Of a DNA stretch of 11,977 bases, positions 1-6,407 are shown one piece after another (within the stretch, counting starts at the first letter, position 1; every line of letters begins with the position of its first letter). The position numbers and the translations under genes were made by a program. A model generated the notes under the pieces. It was not told the DNA's origin. It made no database searches and saw only the letters and a list, made by a program, of their open reading frames with translations. The stretch is from positions 1-11,977 of the forward strand of contig PMMB01000084.1 in NCBI GenBank assembly GCA_003165495.1. Direction: 5' to 3'. The DNA comes from Gammaproteobacteria bacterium. GTDB lineage: Bacteria > Pseudomonadota > Gammaproteobacteria > Steroidobacterales > Steroidobacteraceae.

Positions 1-669
1 CTGATCCTGCGAGGATCCTTGGCGCGCGCGATAATCGCCGGCGAACTACAAATTGCGGCGTGGTCCACGGATGACGATCGCCTACCCTCGGGCCCGCCGA
101 TGGATGGTCGCGGTGTGGGTTCGATTGACGCTCGATTCCTCACCGAGGGCGCCATTGAGACCGCGCTGCTTGACGCCATCGCGGCGGCGGGCAGCGGTGA
201 TCAGATCTGCATCGCCGTGGAAAATTTGAGCGATCGGCGGATCATCGCGGCGATGCTGCGTGCGGCGGCGCGCGGCGCACGCCTGCAAGTTCTGCTGGCT
301 CGCAACCAGATGCCGAACCAGGCAGTGTCCGGCGAACTCCTCCGCGAAGGCGGCGGGCGCATCGAGGTGCGTTGGTACCCGAGCGGTCAGGGAGGATCGC
401 ATCCCAAGCTCCTCATGGTCCGACACCGCACCGATCTATGGATTAACTTCGGCTCGGCGAATTTCACCCGCCGCAATCTCGGTGATCTGAATCTCGCGGC
501 AAGCGTGGAATTGCGCATGCCGGCACGGGCCGCACCGGCGCGGGCGGTGACCGGCTATTTCGCCGAGGCTTGGTTGCGCGCATCCGCTGACGCGGATTTC
601 GTCGATCAATCGTCGGCTGCCTATTGGCGTTATCGGTTTGCGGAAGCTACCGGACTATCGAGGTTCTGA
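1..669 (+). CDS. Phospholipase D-like protein, C-terminal part (5' end outside window)
   Basis: The frame is open from base 1, so the gene very probably begins upstream; the TTG at 19 is an in-frame codon with no good ribosome-binding site and is not a convincing start. The visible 222 codons hold one PLD-type half-domain: an alpha/beta segment (helix, then strands ending in LQVLLARN), then HPK at codons 134-136 and GSANFTRRN about 15 residues later. This matches the second HxK...GSxN repeat of two-repeat PLD-family proteins (cardiolipin synthase-like or PLD-like hydrolases), in which the His attacks a phosphodiester. The first repeat would lie off the left edge. The Asp expected seven residues after the His in HxKx4D is Arg here; an Asp occurs four residues later, so the catalytic triad is atypical. 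Substrate is unknown. The 3' end overlaps the convergent lipoprotein gene by 15 bp. Confidence 0.8.
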   Translation: MILRGSLARAIIAGELQIAAWSTDDDRLPSGPPMDGRGVGSIDARFLTEGAIETALLDAIAAAGSGDQICIAVENLSDRRIIAAMLRAAARGARLQVLLARNQMPNQAVSGELLREGGGRIEVRWYPSGQGGSHPKLLMVRHRTDLWINFGSANFTRRNLGDLNLAASVELRMPARAAPARAVTGYFAEAWLRASADADFVDQSSAAYWRYRFAEATGLSRF

Positions 670-1296
670 AATCTTGGCGAGAGTTTCCTCGGCATGGGCA
701 ACGATCTGCGCCAGCGCCGTGTCCGCCGCGTGCGCATAGGCGTCGACAATCGCGGTCAATCGGTTCTCCGCCGCCGCTTGCTGGGCGTTCCCTTCGAACT
801 GACCGAGAATACGCCGGTCGCCGGAGCTGCCTATGCGAGCCAGGAAATGCACGCGCACCGTGGGCGCCGTCGACGCGGACGTGTATTCGGCTTGGAAATC
901 CGTGACCACGATTTCCAACCAGTAGGCGCTCGCGAATACCGACGCATCTGCGCTCACCGTGCGCAAATGGGCGCGAGAGTGAAATTCTTGCACCGCGAGG
1001 TCCTGCAGCACTTCACCGAGCGGCCCGCTCCAGCGCGCGTCGGCGAAATAATCCAGCCGCCGATCCGGATACAGAACCGCGATGCGGTCCGTTTCGAGTC
1101 CAATGCGCACCTTAGGTTTGAGAACCGCCAGATCGACGGGAATTTCGCCGGCCGGCGCACCGCTCGCGGGCGATCCATCTCCGGCCGACAACACATAAAT
1201 GGTGGGCGGTGCAACCTTGCTTTGGAACAGCGAGCTCGTGCAAGCCGCGAGGCAAATGACCGGAAGAACCATGGCCCGCCGCGCGCAACGATTCAC
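655..1296 (-). CDS. ABC-type transport auxiliary lipoprotein (PqiC-like)
   Basis: A 213-residue protein with a lipoprotein signal: Arg-rich n-region, short hydrophobic stretch and the lipobox LAAC, with the lipidated Cys at residue 19. The rest resembles the ABC_trans_aux/PqiC family (formerly DUF330): an early PTIYVLS strand, a 'VLKPKVRIGLETDRIAVLYPDRRLD'-type region where family members carry a similar R-I-x-Y-x(n)-L-x-Y-Y/F pattern, then a WSGPL segment. Such lipoproteins sit at the inner face of the outer membrane and are thought to receive or dock MCE-protein assemblies. The GTG start at 1296 is chosen because it supplies the positive n-region; the internal ATG at 1272 would leave almost no signal peptide. 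The GTG overlaps the stop of the MCE gene by 4 bp (GTGA), indicating translational coupling. This is the last gene of the operon. Family assignment is from motifs; no search was run. Confidence 0.85.
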   Translation of the reverse strand: MNRCARRAMVLPVICLAACTSSLFQSKVAPPTIYVLSAGDGSPASGAPAGEIPVDLAVLKPKVRIGLETDRIAVLYPDRRLDYFADARWSGPLGEVLQDLAVQEFHSRAHLRTVSADASVFASAYWLEIVVTDFQAEYTSASTAPTVRVHFLARIGSSGDRRILGQFEGNAQQAAAENRLTAIVDAYAHAADTALAQIVAHAEETLAKISEPR

Positions 1297-2228
1297 TTCG
1301 CCACCTCGACGCCACGGTAGTTCGGTTCATAGATGAGCTGCGACGGATTCTGCTTGAGGCTGCGCGACAGGTCGCGAAAATCGCGTGCCGCCTCACGACT
1401 CTCGCGCAGCAGCTGTTCGAATTCCGGCAGGCTCTGATGCGTGAAGCGCGAAACACCGGGTTCGTTGTCCGCCACAAAGTGCTCCAAGCGGTCCGAAGTC
1501 CTCGCGAGGTTGTCCGCGACGTGCCGTATGTTCGCGATGGCGGATTCGATATCGGGTGCGGTATGCGCCTCCATCACCCGCAAATCAGCGGCGGCTCCCC
1601 CAACTTCCTGGGCGGCATGCCGAACGTCCGCCACCAATTCCTGCGCTTCGCGCACGGTGCCGGGCAGGCGCTCGGTGGCAAGCCGCACATTGTCGAGAGT
1701 CGCTTTGAACGAACGCACGTTCTCGTCGCTGAATAACTGATTGAAGCGCTCCACCAACTCCACGAGGTGCGTGCTCAATGCGGGCAGGTTGCTCACCAAG
1801 ACGTCGAAGTCCGACTGTGCGGAGCGAATGACGGGATAGTGCAAACCCTCTGCAAGCGCGCCCGGCGCCGTGGCGTTGCGATCCTGCTGCAAATCGATGT
1901 ACAGCAGCCCGGTGATGCCCTGCAGACTCAAGGAAGCCTGGGTGCGCCCGTCGATCGGGGCAGTGGCTTCGATATCGGCGATGACGAGTACGCGGTTGCG
2001 CCGTTCCGGATCGATCATGATGCGCGTCACCTTGCCGACATCGACCCCCAGGTAGCGCACCGGGCTGCCCCGGGTGAGTCCGCTGACGGTGCCTGGGAAG
2101 TAGATTTCGTAGCGCAGGTAGATTTGTTTGTCCTGCTGATCCGTGTACCAGAACACGAAGGTCACCGTCATGGCGATGACCAGCAGCACGAAGGCGCCGA
2201 CAGCCACGTAATTCGCATCCCTATCCAT
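1293..2228 (-). CDS. mlaD: MlaD-family MCE protein, substrate-binding subunit of lipid ABC transporter
   Basis: A 311-residue protein with an N-terminal membrane anchor (about residues 8-28), one MCE domain (about 37-115, with FPGTVSGLTRGSPVRYLGV, a typical MCE core) and a long helical, coiled-coil-prone C-terminal region (about 140-295). It ends in a SLKQNPSQLIYEPNY segment typical of ABC-linked MCE proteins. MCE proteins form periplasmic hexameric rings with a hydrophobic pore; the long helical tail could form a tube toward the outer membrane, as in PqiB-type proteins (inference). The start is ATG at 2228, which overlaps the end of the ATPase gene by 8 bp; the frame continues upstream to a further possible start at 2309, but that would add unrelated residues lying inside the ATPase gene. 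It follows the permease and ATPase genes and precedes the lipoprotein gene. The symbol is family-level; it is longer than E. coli MlaD (about 183 residues). Confidence 0.9.
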   Translation of the reverse strand: MDRDANYVAVGAFVLLVIAMTVTFVFWYTDQQDKQIYLRYEIYFPGTVSGLTRGSPVRYLGVDVGKVTRIMIDPERRNRVLVIADIEATAPIDGRTQASLSLQGITGLLYIDLQQDRNATAPGALAEGLHYPVIRSAQSDFDVLVSNLPALSTHLVELVERFNQLFSDENVRSFKATLDNVRLATERLPGTVREAQELVADVRHAAQEVGGAAADLRVMEAHTAPDIESAIANIRHVADNLARTSDRLEHFVADNEPGVSRFTHQSLPEFEQLLRESREAARDFRDLSRSLKQNPSQLIYEPNYRGVEVAK

Positions 2229-3000
2229 GCGTATCCTTTTCGGCAGCGCGGGCCCGCGGCCCGTGAAAATAGTCATGTATCCACGGATTCTGATTCTGCA
2301 ACAGTCCATCCAAGGTGTCGCTGATCATGCGTCCGTCGACGATGACCCCGACCCGGCTGCAAGTTCGAAACAAGGTATCCAGGTCGTGGGTAATCATGAC
2401 CACGGTGAGCCGCAGTTGGGAATGAAGGTACAACAGTAGCCCATCGAAGGCCGCGGCGGAAATAGGATCCAGGCCCGCGGTCGGCTCGTCCAGGAACAAA
2501 AGCTTGGGTTCGAGGCTGAGCGCCCGCGCCAGCGCGGCGCGTTTGACCATACCGCCGGATAATTGCGACGGATACTTTGTCCCGGCGTCCGGCGCCAGTC
2601 CCACCAAAGCCAAATTCAATTCCGCCAGTTCGTCGAGGGTCTTCTCGGACACCGGATAATATTCGCGCAGCGGTAATTGAATGTTCTGCGCAACCGTCAA
2701 GGAACTGATCAATGCGCCGCTCTGGAACGTCACGCCGTAGCTTCGCACCAATGAGCTGCGGTCGGCGACGGCCAGTTGCCGCACGTCCCTGCCATGCATC
2801 TCGACGGTGCCGGCGTCGGGGGCCCGCAATCCTAAAATCGTGCGCAGCAACACGGTCTTTCCGGTTCCCGAACCACCGACGACGCCGAAGATCTCGTTCG
2901 ATTGCACTTCCATGTCGAGCCCGTCGTGGACGACCTGCGCGCCGAAGCGGCTGATGAGACCGCGTACGCGAATGACCGGAGTTTGGTTGAGTTCCGGCAT
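2221..3000 (-). CDS. mlaF: MlaF-family ABC transporter ATP-binding protein
   Basis: A 259-residue nucleotide-binding protein with a full ABC ATPase motif set: Walker A GGSGTGKT (residues 42-49), Q-loop Gln 93 in TFQSGAL, signature LSGGM (147-151), Walker B LLFLDEP (167-173), D-loop AGLD and switch His 205 in MITHD. The LSGGM signature and TFQSGAL are typical of MlaF/Ttg2A-type ATPases. It should power the adjacent MlaE-type permease at the cytoplasmic side of the inner membrane for phospholipid or related lipid transport. The start is ATG at 3000, sharing one base with the permease stop (TGATG). Longer upstream extension of the frame, to 3192, lies wholly inside the permease gene and does not look like protein of this family. 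The symbol is family-level. Confidence 0.95.
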   Translation of the reverse strand: MPELNQTPVIRVRGLISRFGAQVVHDGLDMEVQSNEIFGVVGGSGTGKTVLLRTILGLRAPDAGTVEMHGRDVRQLAVADRSSLVRSYGVTFQSGALISSLTVAQNIQLPLREYYPVSEKTLDELAELNLALVGLAPDAGTKYPSQLSGGMVKRAALARALSLEPKLLFLDEPTAGLDPISAAAFDGLLLYLHSQLRLTVVMITHDLDTLFRTCSRVGVIVDGRMISDTLDGLLQNQNPWIHDYFHGPRARAAEKDTHG

Positions 3001-4133
3001 CAGAAATCGATTTGCACGAAAAAAATGGCGAATAGGGCGTCGGCCAGAATGACGAGGAAAATGGATTCCACCACGGCAACCGTGGTCAAGCGCCCGAGTT
3101 CGCGGGCGGAATCGCGCACCTGCATACCGCGGTAAGTACCCACCATGGCAATCAGTATGGCGAACACCGGCGCCTTGATCAGTCCCGACCAAAATGTCGT
3201 GGGGCTGAGCGATTCGCGCAGTCGATCGATGTATTGCGACAAGGGGATGTGTAAATTGACCAGCGACAACAGTCCGCCGCCGGCCAGCCCCATGGCGTCC
3301 GCAATCACGGTCAGCAAGGGCATAACGATGATGAGGGCGAGCACTCGGGGAACTACCAGCAGTTCGATCGGGTTCATGCCCATGGCGCGCAGCGCGTCGG
3401 TTTCCTCGTTGAGTTGCATCACCCCGATCTCGGCCGCAAAAGCGCTGCCGGAGCGTCCGGCGACGATGATGGCGGTCAACAGCACTCCCATTTCGCGCAG
3501 CACAGAAATGGTCACGAGATCCACGACGAAAATGTCGGCGCCAAACCTGCCGAGCTGTTGCGCGCCCAGATAAGCCACGATCACGCTGATCAGAAAGGCG
3601 ATGAGGGACACGATGGGGATGGCGGTAATACCGGTCTCATAGATGTGCCGCGCCAGCGAGGACGGGCGCAGTGCCCGCGGTCGAGACAACGCCTCGCGCA
3701 GAACCGTGACGATGCGGCCAAAGAAGCCGATCACGGCGCGCGCTTCGGTGCCTTGAAGTACGGCCCATCGCCCCAGTTTGCCGACCGACCTTTCCAAAAT
3801 AGGCGGAGGCGTGGACGCGGCCCGGGCAGCGTGCCGTTCCGCCTTGAGCTTTTGCAGCAATTCCAAATAGTGCGGCGGGTTGCCGGTGTGACGAACGTCC
3901 AAGTGCCGGGCGCCGAGGTCGGTCAAGCGCATCAGCAATGCCCACGCGGGGCCGATCCCGGGTGCCTCGGCCCGCGACCAATCGCAGACCAGGGTGCCGC
4001 GCAGCGTGTCGGGCAGGTCGTTGAGCTGCACCTCGATTTGCGCCATCGACGCCAAGGACCAATCGCCGTTCAGGTGCAACCGCCAGTCGTCGCCTTCTCC
4101 CTCGAGCTTGAGGACGGTCATACTCGGACTCAT
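3000..4133 (-). CDS. mlaE: MlaE-family lipid ABC permease with N-terminal STAS (MlaB-like) domain
   Basis: A 377-residue fusion. Residues about 7-105 resemble a STAS domain (LEGEGDDWRLHLNGDWSL, then DWSRAEAPGIGPAWALLMRL), the role played by separate MlaB in E. coli. Residues about 115-377 are an MlaE permease: an amphipathic lead-in, then membrane segments around 168-190, 203-226, 256-285 and 318-377, with the hallmark motif REMGVLLTAIIVAGRSGSAF (213-232) and the AEIG...NEETDAL stretch after it. It forms the inner-membrane core for the MlaF ATPase and MCE ring. In the STAS part, the Ser/Thr that usually sits in a DS/TAGL motif appears to be lost (PGIGPAW). The start is ATG at 4133; an alternative in-frame ATG is at 4121 and neither has a strong Shine-Dalgarno sequence. 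First gene of the four-gene operon and divergent from the antiporter. Confidence 0.92.
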   Translation of the reverse strand: MSPSMTVLKLEGEGDDWRLHLNGDWSLASMAQIEVQLNDLPDTLRGTLVCDWSRAEAPGIGPAWALLMRLTDLGARHLDVRHTGNPPHYLELLQKLKAERHAARAASTPPPILERSVGKLGRWAVLQGTEARAVIGFFGRIVTVLREALSRPRALRPSSLARHIYETGITAIPIVSLIAFLISVIVAYLGAQQLGRFGADIFVVDLVTISVLREMGVLLTAIIVAGRSGSAFAAEIGVMQLNEETDALRAMGMNPIELLVVPRVLALIIVMPLLTVIADAMGLAGGGLLSLVNLHIPLSQYIDRLRESLSPTTFWSGLIKAPVFAILIAMVGTYRGMQVRDSARELGRLTTVAVVESIFLVILADALFAIFFVQIDF

Positions 4134-4186
4134 CGCTATATGCTAGCAGGCAATGCGTTGCCGCTGACCCGAAGTTCGAGGACGTG
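4134..4186. promoter_or_regulatory. Short divergent intergenic region with inverted repeat
   Basis: Only 53 bp separate the divergent permease and antiporter genes, so promoters for both must lie here or extend into the coding regions. It contains a perfect inverted repeat GGCAA-TGCG-TTGCC at 4149-4162 that could be an operator. On the minus strand an AT-rich GCATATAGC lies immediately before the permease ATG; if it is a -10 element the transcript would have almost no leader. On the plus strand GAGG at 4178-4181 is a Shine-Dalgarno candidate for ATG 4187. No promoter is certain. Confidence 0.35.
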
Positions 4187-6169
4187 ATGCATAACGATCC
4201 GCTATTGCAGATCCTGATCCTGCTATTCGCTTCGGTGTGCGTGATAGCGGGCGTGCGCAAGCTGAAAATGCCGGCGATTCTGGGATATCTCGCGGTCGGG
4301 ATGCTTCTCGGCCCGCACGCGTTCGCTCTGGCGCTCGACAATGAGACGACCCAACGGCTGGCGGACTTCGGTGTGGTATTCCTGGTATTCACGCTGGGGC
4401 TGGAATTTTCCTTGCCGCGCTTGGTGGCGATGCGATGGGAGGTGCTCGGCGTCGGCGGCGCACAGGTGTTGATCACCACCGGCATCGTGGCGGTGGGCGC
4501 CGTCATGCTCTTCGATGTCGTCCCCGCGGTGGCCGTGGTGATCGGCGGCGCCGTGGCCATGTCTTCGACGGCCATCATCATTTCGCAGCTCACCGAACAG
4601 TCGGAAAACAACCGGACTCATGGCCGCCTCGCTGTGGCGATTTGTCTGTTTCAGGATCTGAGCTTTCCGCTGTTTCTTGCCCTGGTTTCCAGCTTAAGCG
4701 GCGGCGGCCAGGCCGCCGACGCCACGCATATCGTGAGCGCCATCGGCATCGCCGTGCTCGCGTTGCTCCTGGTGCTTGCCGCCGGACGATGGCTGCTGCG
4801 GCCGCTGTTCCTCATCATCGCCTCGGTGCGCTCTGCGGAGTTGTTTTCACTCGCGGTGCTGCTCGCGGTGCTGGCATCGTCCTGGGCTACTCATGCGGTA
4901 GGCCTGTCGCTTGCGCTCGGCGCCTTTCTCGCCGGCATGATGCTCGCGGAAACGGAGTTTCGTCACCAGGTCGAGGCGACGATCCGTTCGTATCGCGAGG
5001 TGCTGCTCGGTCTCTTCTTCATCACCATGGGCATGCTGCTCGATGTCGGGTTGCTGCTGCGGCATTTTCCATTGGTGGCGGCGATTCTCGCCGGAATGTT
5101 GCTGCTCAAGGTGACGGTGGTGACCTTCGTCGCAAAGCCCGCGACATCAAGTTGGTTCAAATCGCTGCGCACCGGCGTGGTCGTGGGCCAAGGCGGAGAG
5201 TTCGGGTTTGCGCTGTTGACTCTGCTCCTCCGGCGCGAATTGCTCGATCCGGCCGTCGTGCAGCCGCTGCTGGCCGCCACGGTTCTCAGCATGGTCCTAT
5301 CGCCCATTCTCATACGGCACAATCGGCGCATTACGCGTGCCCTGCTCGGTGAAGAAGGCCCGCCGCACAGCGCAGCGTTGCGCGAAACCCAGGCGACTCT
5401 GGCCGCCGCCGGGCGCGATCACGTCGTCATCTGCGGCTTCGGCCGGGTCGGCCAGAATATTGCGCGTGTACTCGAGCAAACAGGCTTCGAGTTCATTGCC
5501 CTCGAACTGGACGCGTACCGGATTCGCGCCGGCAGACAGGCCGGCGACCCGGTCATCTACGGCGATGCCGGCGAGGTCAAGATGTTGGAAAACGTCGGCG
5601 TCGCGCATGCAAGCTGCGTGGTGATCACTTTTGCCAACCCCGAGGTGGCACTGCGCATCCTGCGAGCGGTTCGCGAATTGAGCGCTGATGTGCCGATTCT
5701 GGTGCGCACTCAGGACGACACCAAGCTCGAAGAGCTGCAGGCGGCCGGAGCGACGGAGGTGGTGCCGGAAACCTTCGAGGCCAGCCTCATGTTGTTGTCG
5801 CACCTGCTGCTGTTGCTGAAGTTGCCGGTGCCGCGCGTGATCCGGACGGTCAACGAGATTCGCAGTCATCGCTACAGCATGTTGCGCCAGTACTTTCCCG
5901 CCGCGGACGCCGAACACATCGACGACACTCACGCCTTTCGCGAGGAACTGCACAGCGTCATTCTGCCGCCGCACGCCTGGGCGGTGGGCCGCAGTATCGC
6001 GGAGCTGGCCGCGCGCGGCTCGAGGGCGGTGGTCAGTGCAGTGCGGCGCGACGGCATCGTCGGACGCGAACCCAGCCCGGATACCCTGTTCAAGGAGGGG
6101 GACGTGGTGGTCGTGTGCGGTACCCCGGAGGCCGTCGAACACGCCGAAACCCTGCTCCTGATGGGTTAA
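4187..6169 (+). CDS. Monovalent cation:proton antiporter (CPA2, KefB/YbaL-like) with RCK/TrkA domains
   Basis: A 660-residue integral membrane transporter. Residues about 5-375 form a Na+/H+-exchanger (CPA2) domain with about a dozen hydrophobic segments, including the KMPAILGYLAVGMLLGP and GVVFLVFTLGLEFSLPRL motifs and the Gln156-Asp157 pair in LFQDLSFP, where KefB/C proteins carry the ion-coupling Asp. Residues about 410-530 form an NAD-binding TrkA-N/RCK fold with GFGRVG (417-422). Residues about 565-660 form a TrkA-C domain (SVILPPHAWAVGRSIAEL...GDVVVVCGTPEAV). It probably exchanges K+ or Na+ for H+ under nucleotide control. ATG 4187 is preferred to the adjacent GTG 4184 because GAGG at 4178-4181 is better spaced. 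KefB/C subfamilies that respond to glutathione usually differ in the C-terminus; the TrkA-C ending suggests the YbaL-like group. The ion is not predictable from sequence. Confidence 0.92.
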   Translation: MHNDPLLQILILLFASVCVIAGVRKLKMPAILGYLAVGMLLGPHAFALALDNETTQRLADFGVVFLVFTLGLEFSLPRLVAMRWEVLGVGGAQVLITTGIVAVGAVMLFDVVPAVAVVIGGAVAMSSTAIIISQLTEQSENNRTHGRLAVAICLFQDLSFPLFLALVSSLSGGGQAADATHIVSAIGIAVLALLLVLAAGRWLLRPLFLIIASVRSAELFSLAVLLAVLASSWATHAVGLSLALGAFLAGMMLAETEFRHQVEATIRSYREVLLGLFFITMGMLLDVGLLLRHFPLVAAILAGMLLLKVTVVTFVAKPATSSWFKSLRTGVVVGQGGEFGFALLTLLLRRELLDPAVVQPLLAATVLSMVLSPILIRHNRRITRALLGEEGPPHSAALRETQATLAAAGRDHVVICGFGRVGQNIARVLEQTGFEFIALELDAYRIRAGRQAGDPVIYGDAGEVKMLENVGVAHASCVVITFANPEVALRILRAVRELSADVPILVRTQDDTKLEELQAAGATEVVPETFEASLMLLSHLLLLLKLPVPRVIRTVNEIRSHRYSMLRQYFPAADAEHIDDTHAFREELHSVILPPHAWAVGRSIAELAARGSRAVVSAVRRDGIVGREPSPDTLFKEGDVVVVCGTPEAVEHAETLLLMG

Positions 6170-6178
6170 AAAAAGCGC

Positions 6179-6208
6179 TTTACAGGGACGCGGCATCCAC
6201 CGCATAGT
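6179..6208 (+). promoter_or_regulatory. Candidate sigma-70-type promoter for the riboswitch transcript
   Basis: TTTACA (6179-6184, 5/6 match to TTGACA) and CATAGT (6203-6208, 4/6 match to TATAAT) are separated by 18 bp. The predicted start of transcription, about 6214-6216, falls at the 5' edge of the riboswitch aptamer, which supports the call. Confidence 0.5.
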
Positions 6209-6212
6209 AGCG

Positions 6213-6314
6213 ATGCTGTTTAAGGGCAAACCCGCCGAAAGGTGGGGACGCAAAACCACCGGTCTTAGGGGCTTCTGTTGAAGAAGCCTGACGATAGCGG
6301 GGTCGCCAGTACAT
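6213..6314 (+). ncRNA. Cyclic-di-GMP-I (GEMM-I) riboswitch
   Basis: The sequence carries the conserved GEMM-I blocks in order: AGGGCAAACC near 6223-6232; hairpin CCCGCC-GAAA-GGTGGG (6231-6246) with the GAAA tetraloop; GGGACGCAAA then ACC and CCGG (about 6244-6262); a second hairpin with stem GGCTTC/GAAGCC (6270-6275, 6283-6288) as tetraloop-receptor arm; and ATAGCGGGGTCGCC (6294-6307). A weak closing stem can form between ATGCTG (6213-6218) and CAG..CAT (6307-6314). In this RNA class one c-di-GMP binds at the junction of the two arms. The order, spacing and tetraloop agree closely with the Vibrio cholerae Vc2 element. It lies 93 nt upstream of the FAD-oxidase start codon and on the same strand, so it very probably controls that gene. 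Outer boundaries are approximate. Confidence 0.93.
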
Positions 6315-6407
6315 TTAGCGCTTCAGACGCTTCGAAACCGTCCGGTTTTGTGACCCCCGACAGCATGCGATACGCAGCTTGTTTTCTGGACTTCCGGGGG
6401 GAAGAAT
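6315..6407 (+). promoter_or_regulatory. Riboswitch expression platform and hairpin-embedded ribosome-binding site
   Basis: This leader segment joins the aptamer to the oxidase ATG. The Shine-Dalgarno GGGGGGAAG (6396-6404) sits in a 5-bp hairpin CTTCC-GGGG-GGAAG (6391-6404). Its G-run can alternatively pair with CCCCCG at 6354-6359 (partner CGGGGG 6395-6400). A second hairpin, CGAAACC-GTCC-GGTTTTG with one G-U pair (6333-6350), lies upstream and lacks a clear U-run. These features favour control of translation start over a simple intrinsic terminator. Which state c-di-GMP favours cannot be read from the sequence. Confidence 0.5.

Noticed and set aside
19..21. TTG as start codon of the PLD-like gene
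   Set aside because: The frame is open to base 1, no good ribosome-binding site precedes it, and the visible part is only the second PLD repeat. The gene more likely starts outside the window.
3637..4611. Long open frame (324 codons) on the minus strand spanning the permease and antiporter starts
   Set aside because: It is out of frame with the permease gene, has low-complexity Thr/Pro/Arg composition and is a shadow of two real genes.
4435..5352. Arg-rich open frame (305 codons) on the plus strand inside the antiporter gene
   Set aside because: Its composition is typical of an out-of-frame reading of GC-rich DNA, and it lies within the antiporter membrane domain.
6172..6181. AAAGCGCTTT palindrome after the antiporter stop as a terminator
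   Set aside because: A self-complementary palindrome has no loop, and no T-tract follows on the plus strand. It also overlaps the candidate -35 of the next promoter.
5297..6259. Long open frame (320 codons) on the minus strand opposite the antiporter gene
   Set aside because: It mirrors the high-GC coding strand, shows no recognisable domain and lies opposite a strongly supported gene.
6333..6350. Hairpin CGAAACC-GTCC-GGTTTTG as an intrinsic terminator of the riboswitch
   Set aside because: The stem is weak, has a G-U pair and is followed by GTGACCCCC rather than a U-run.
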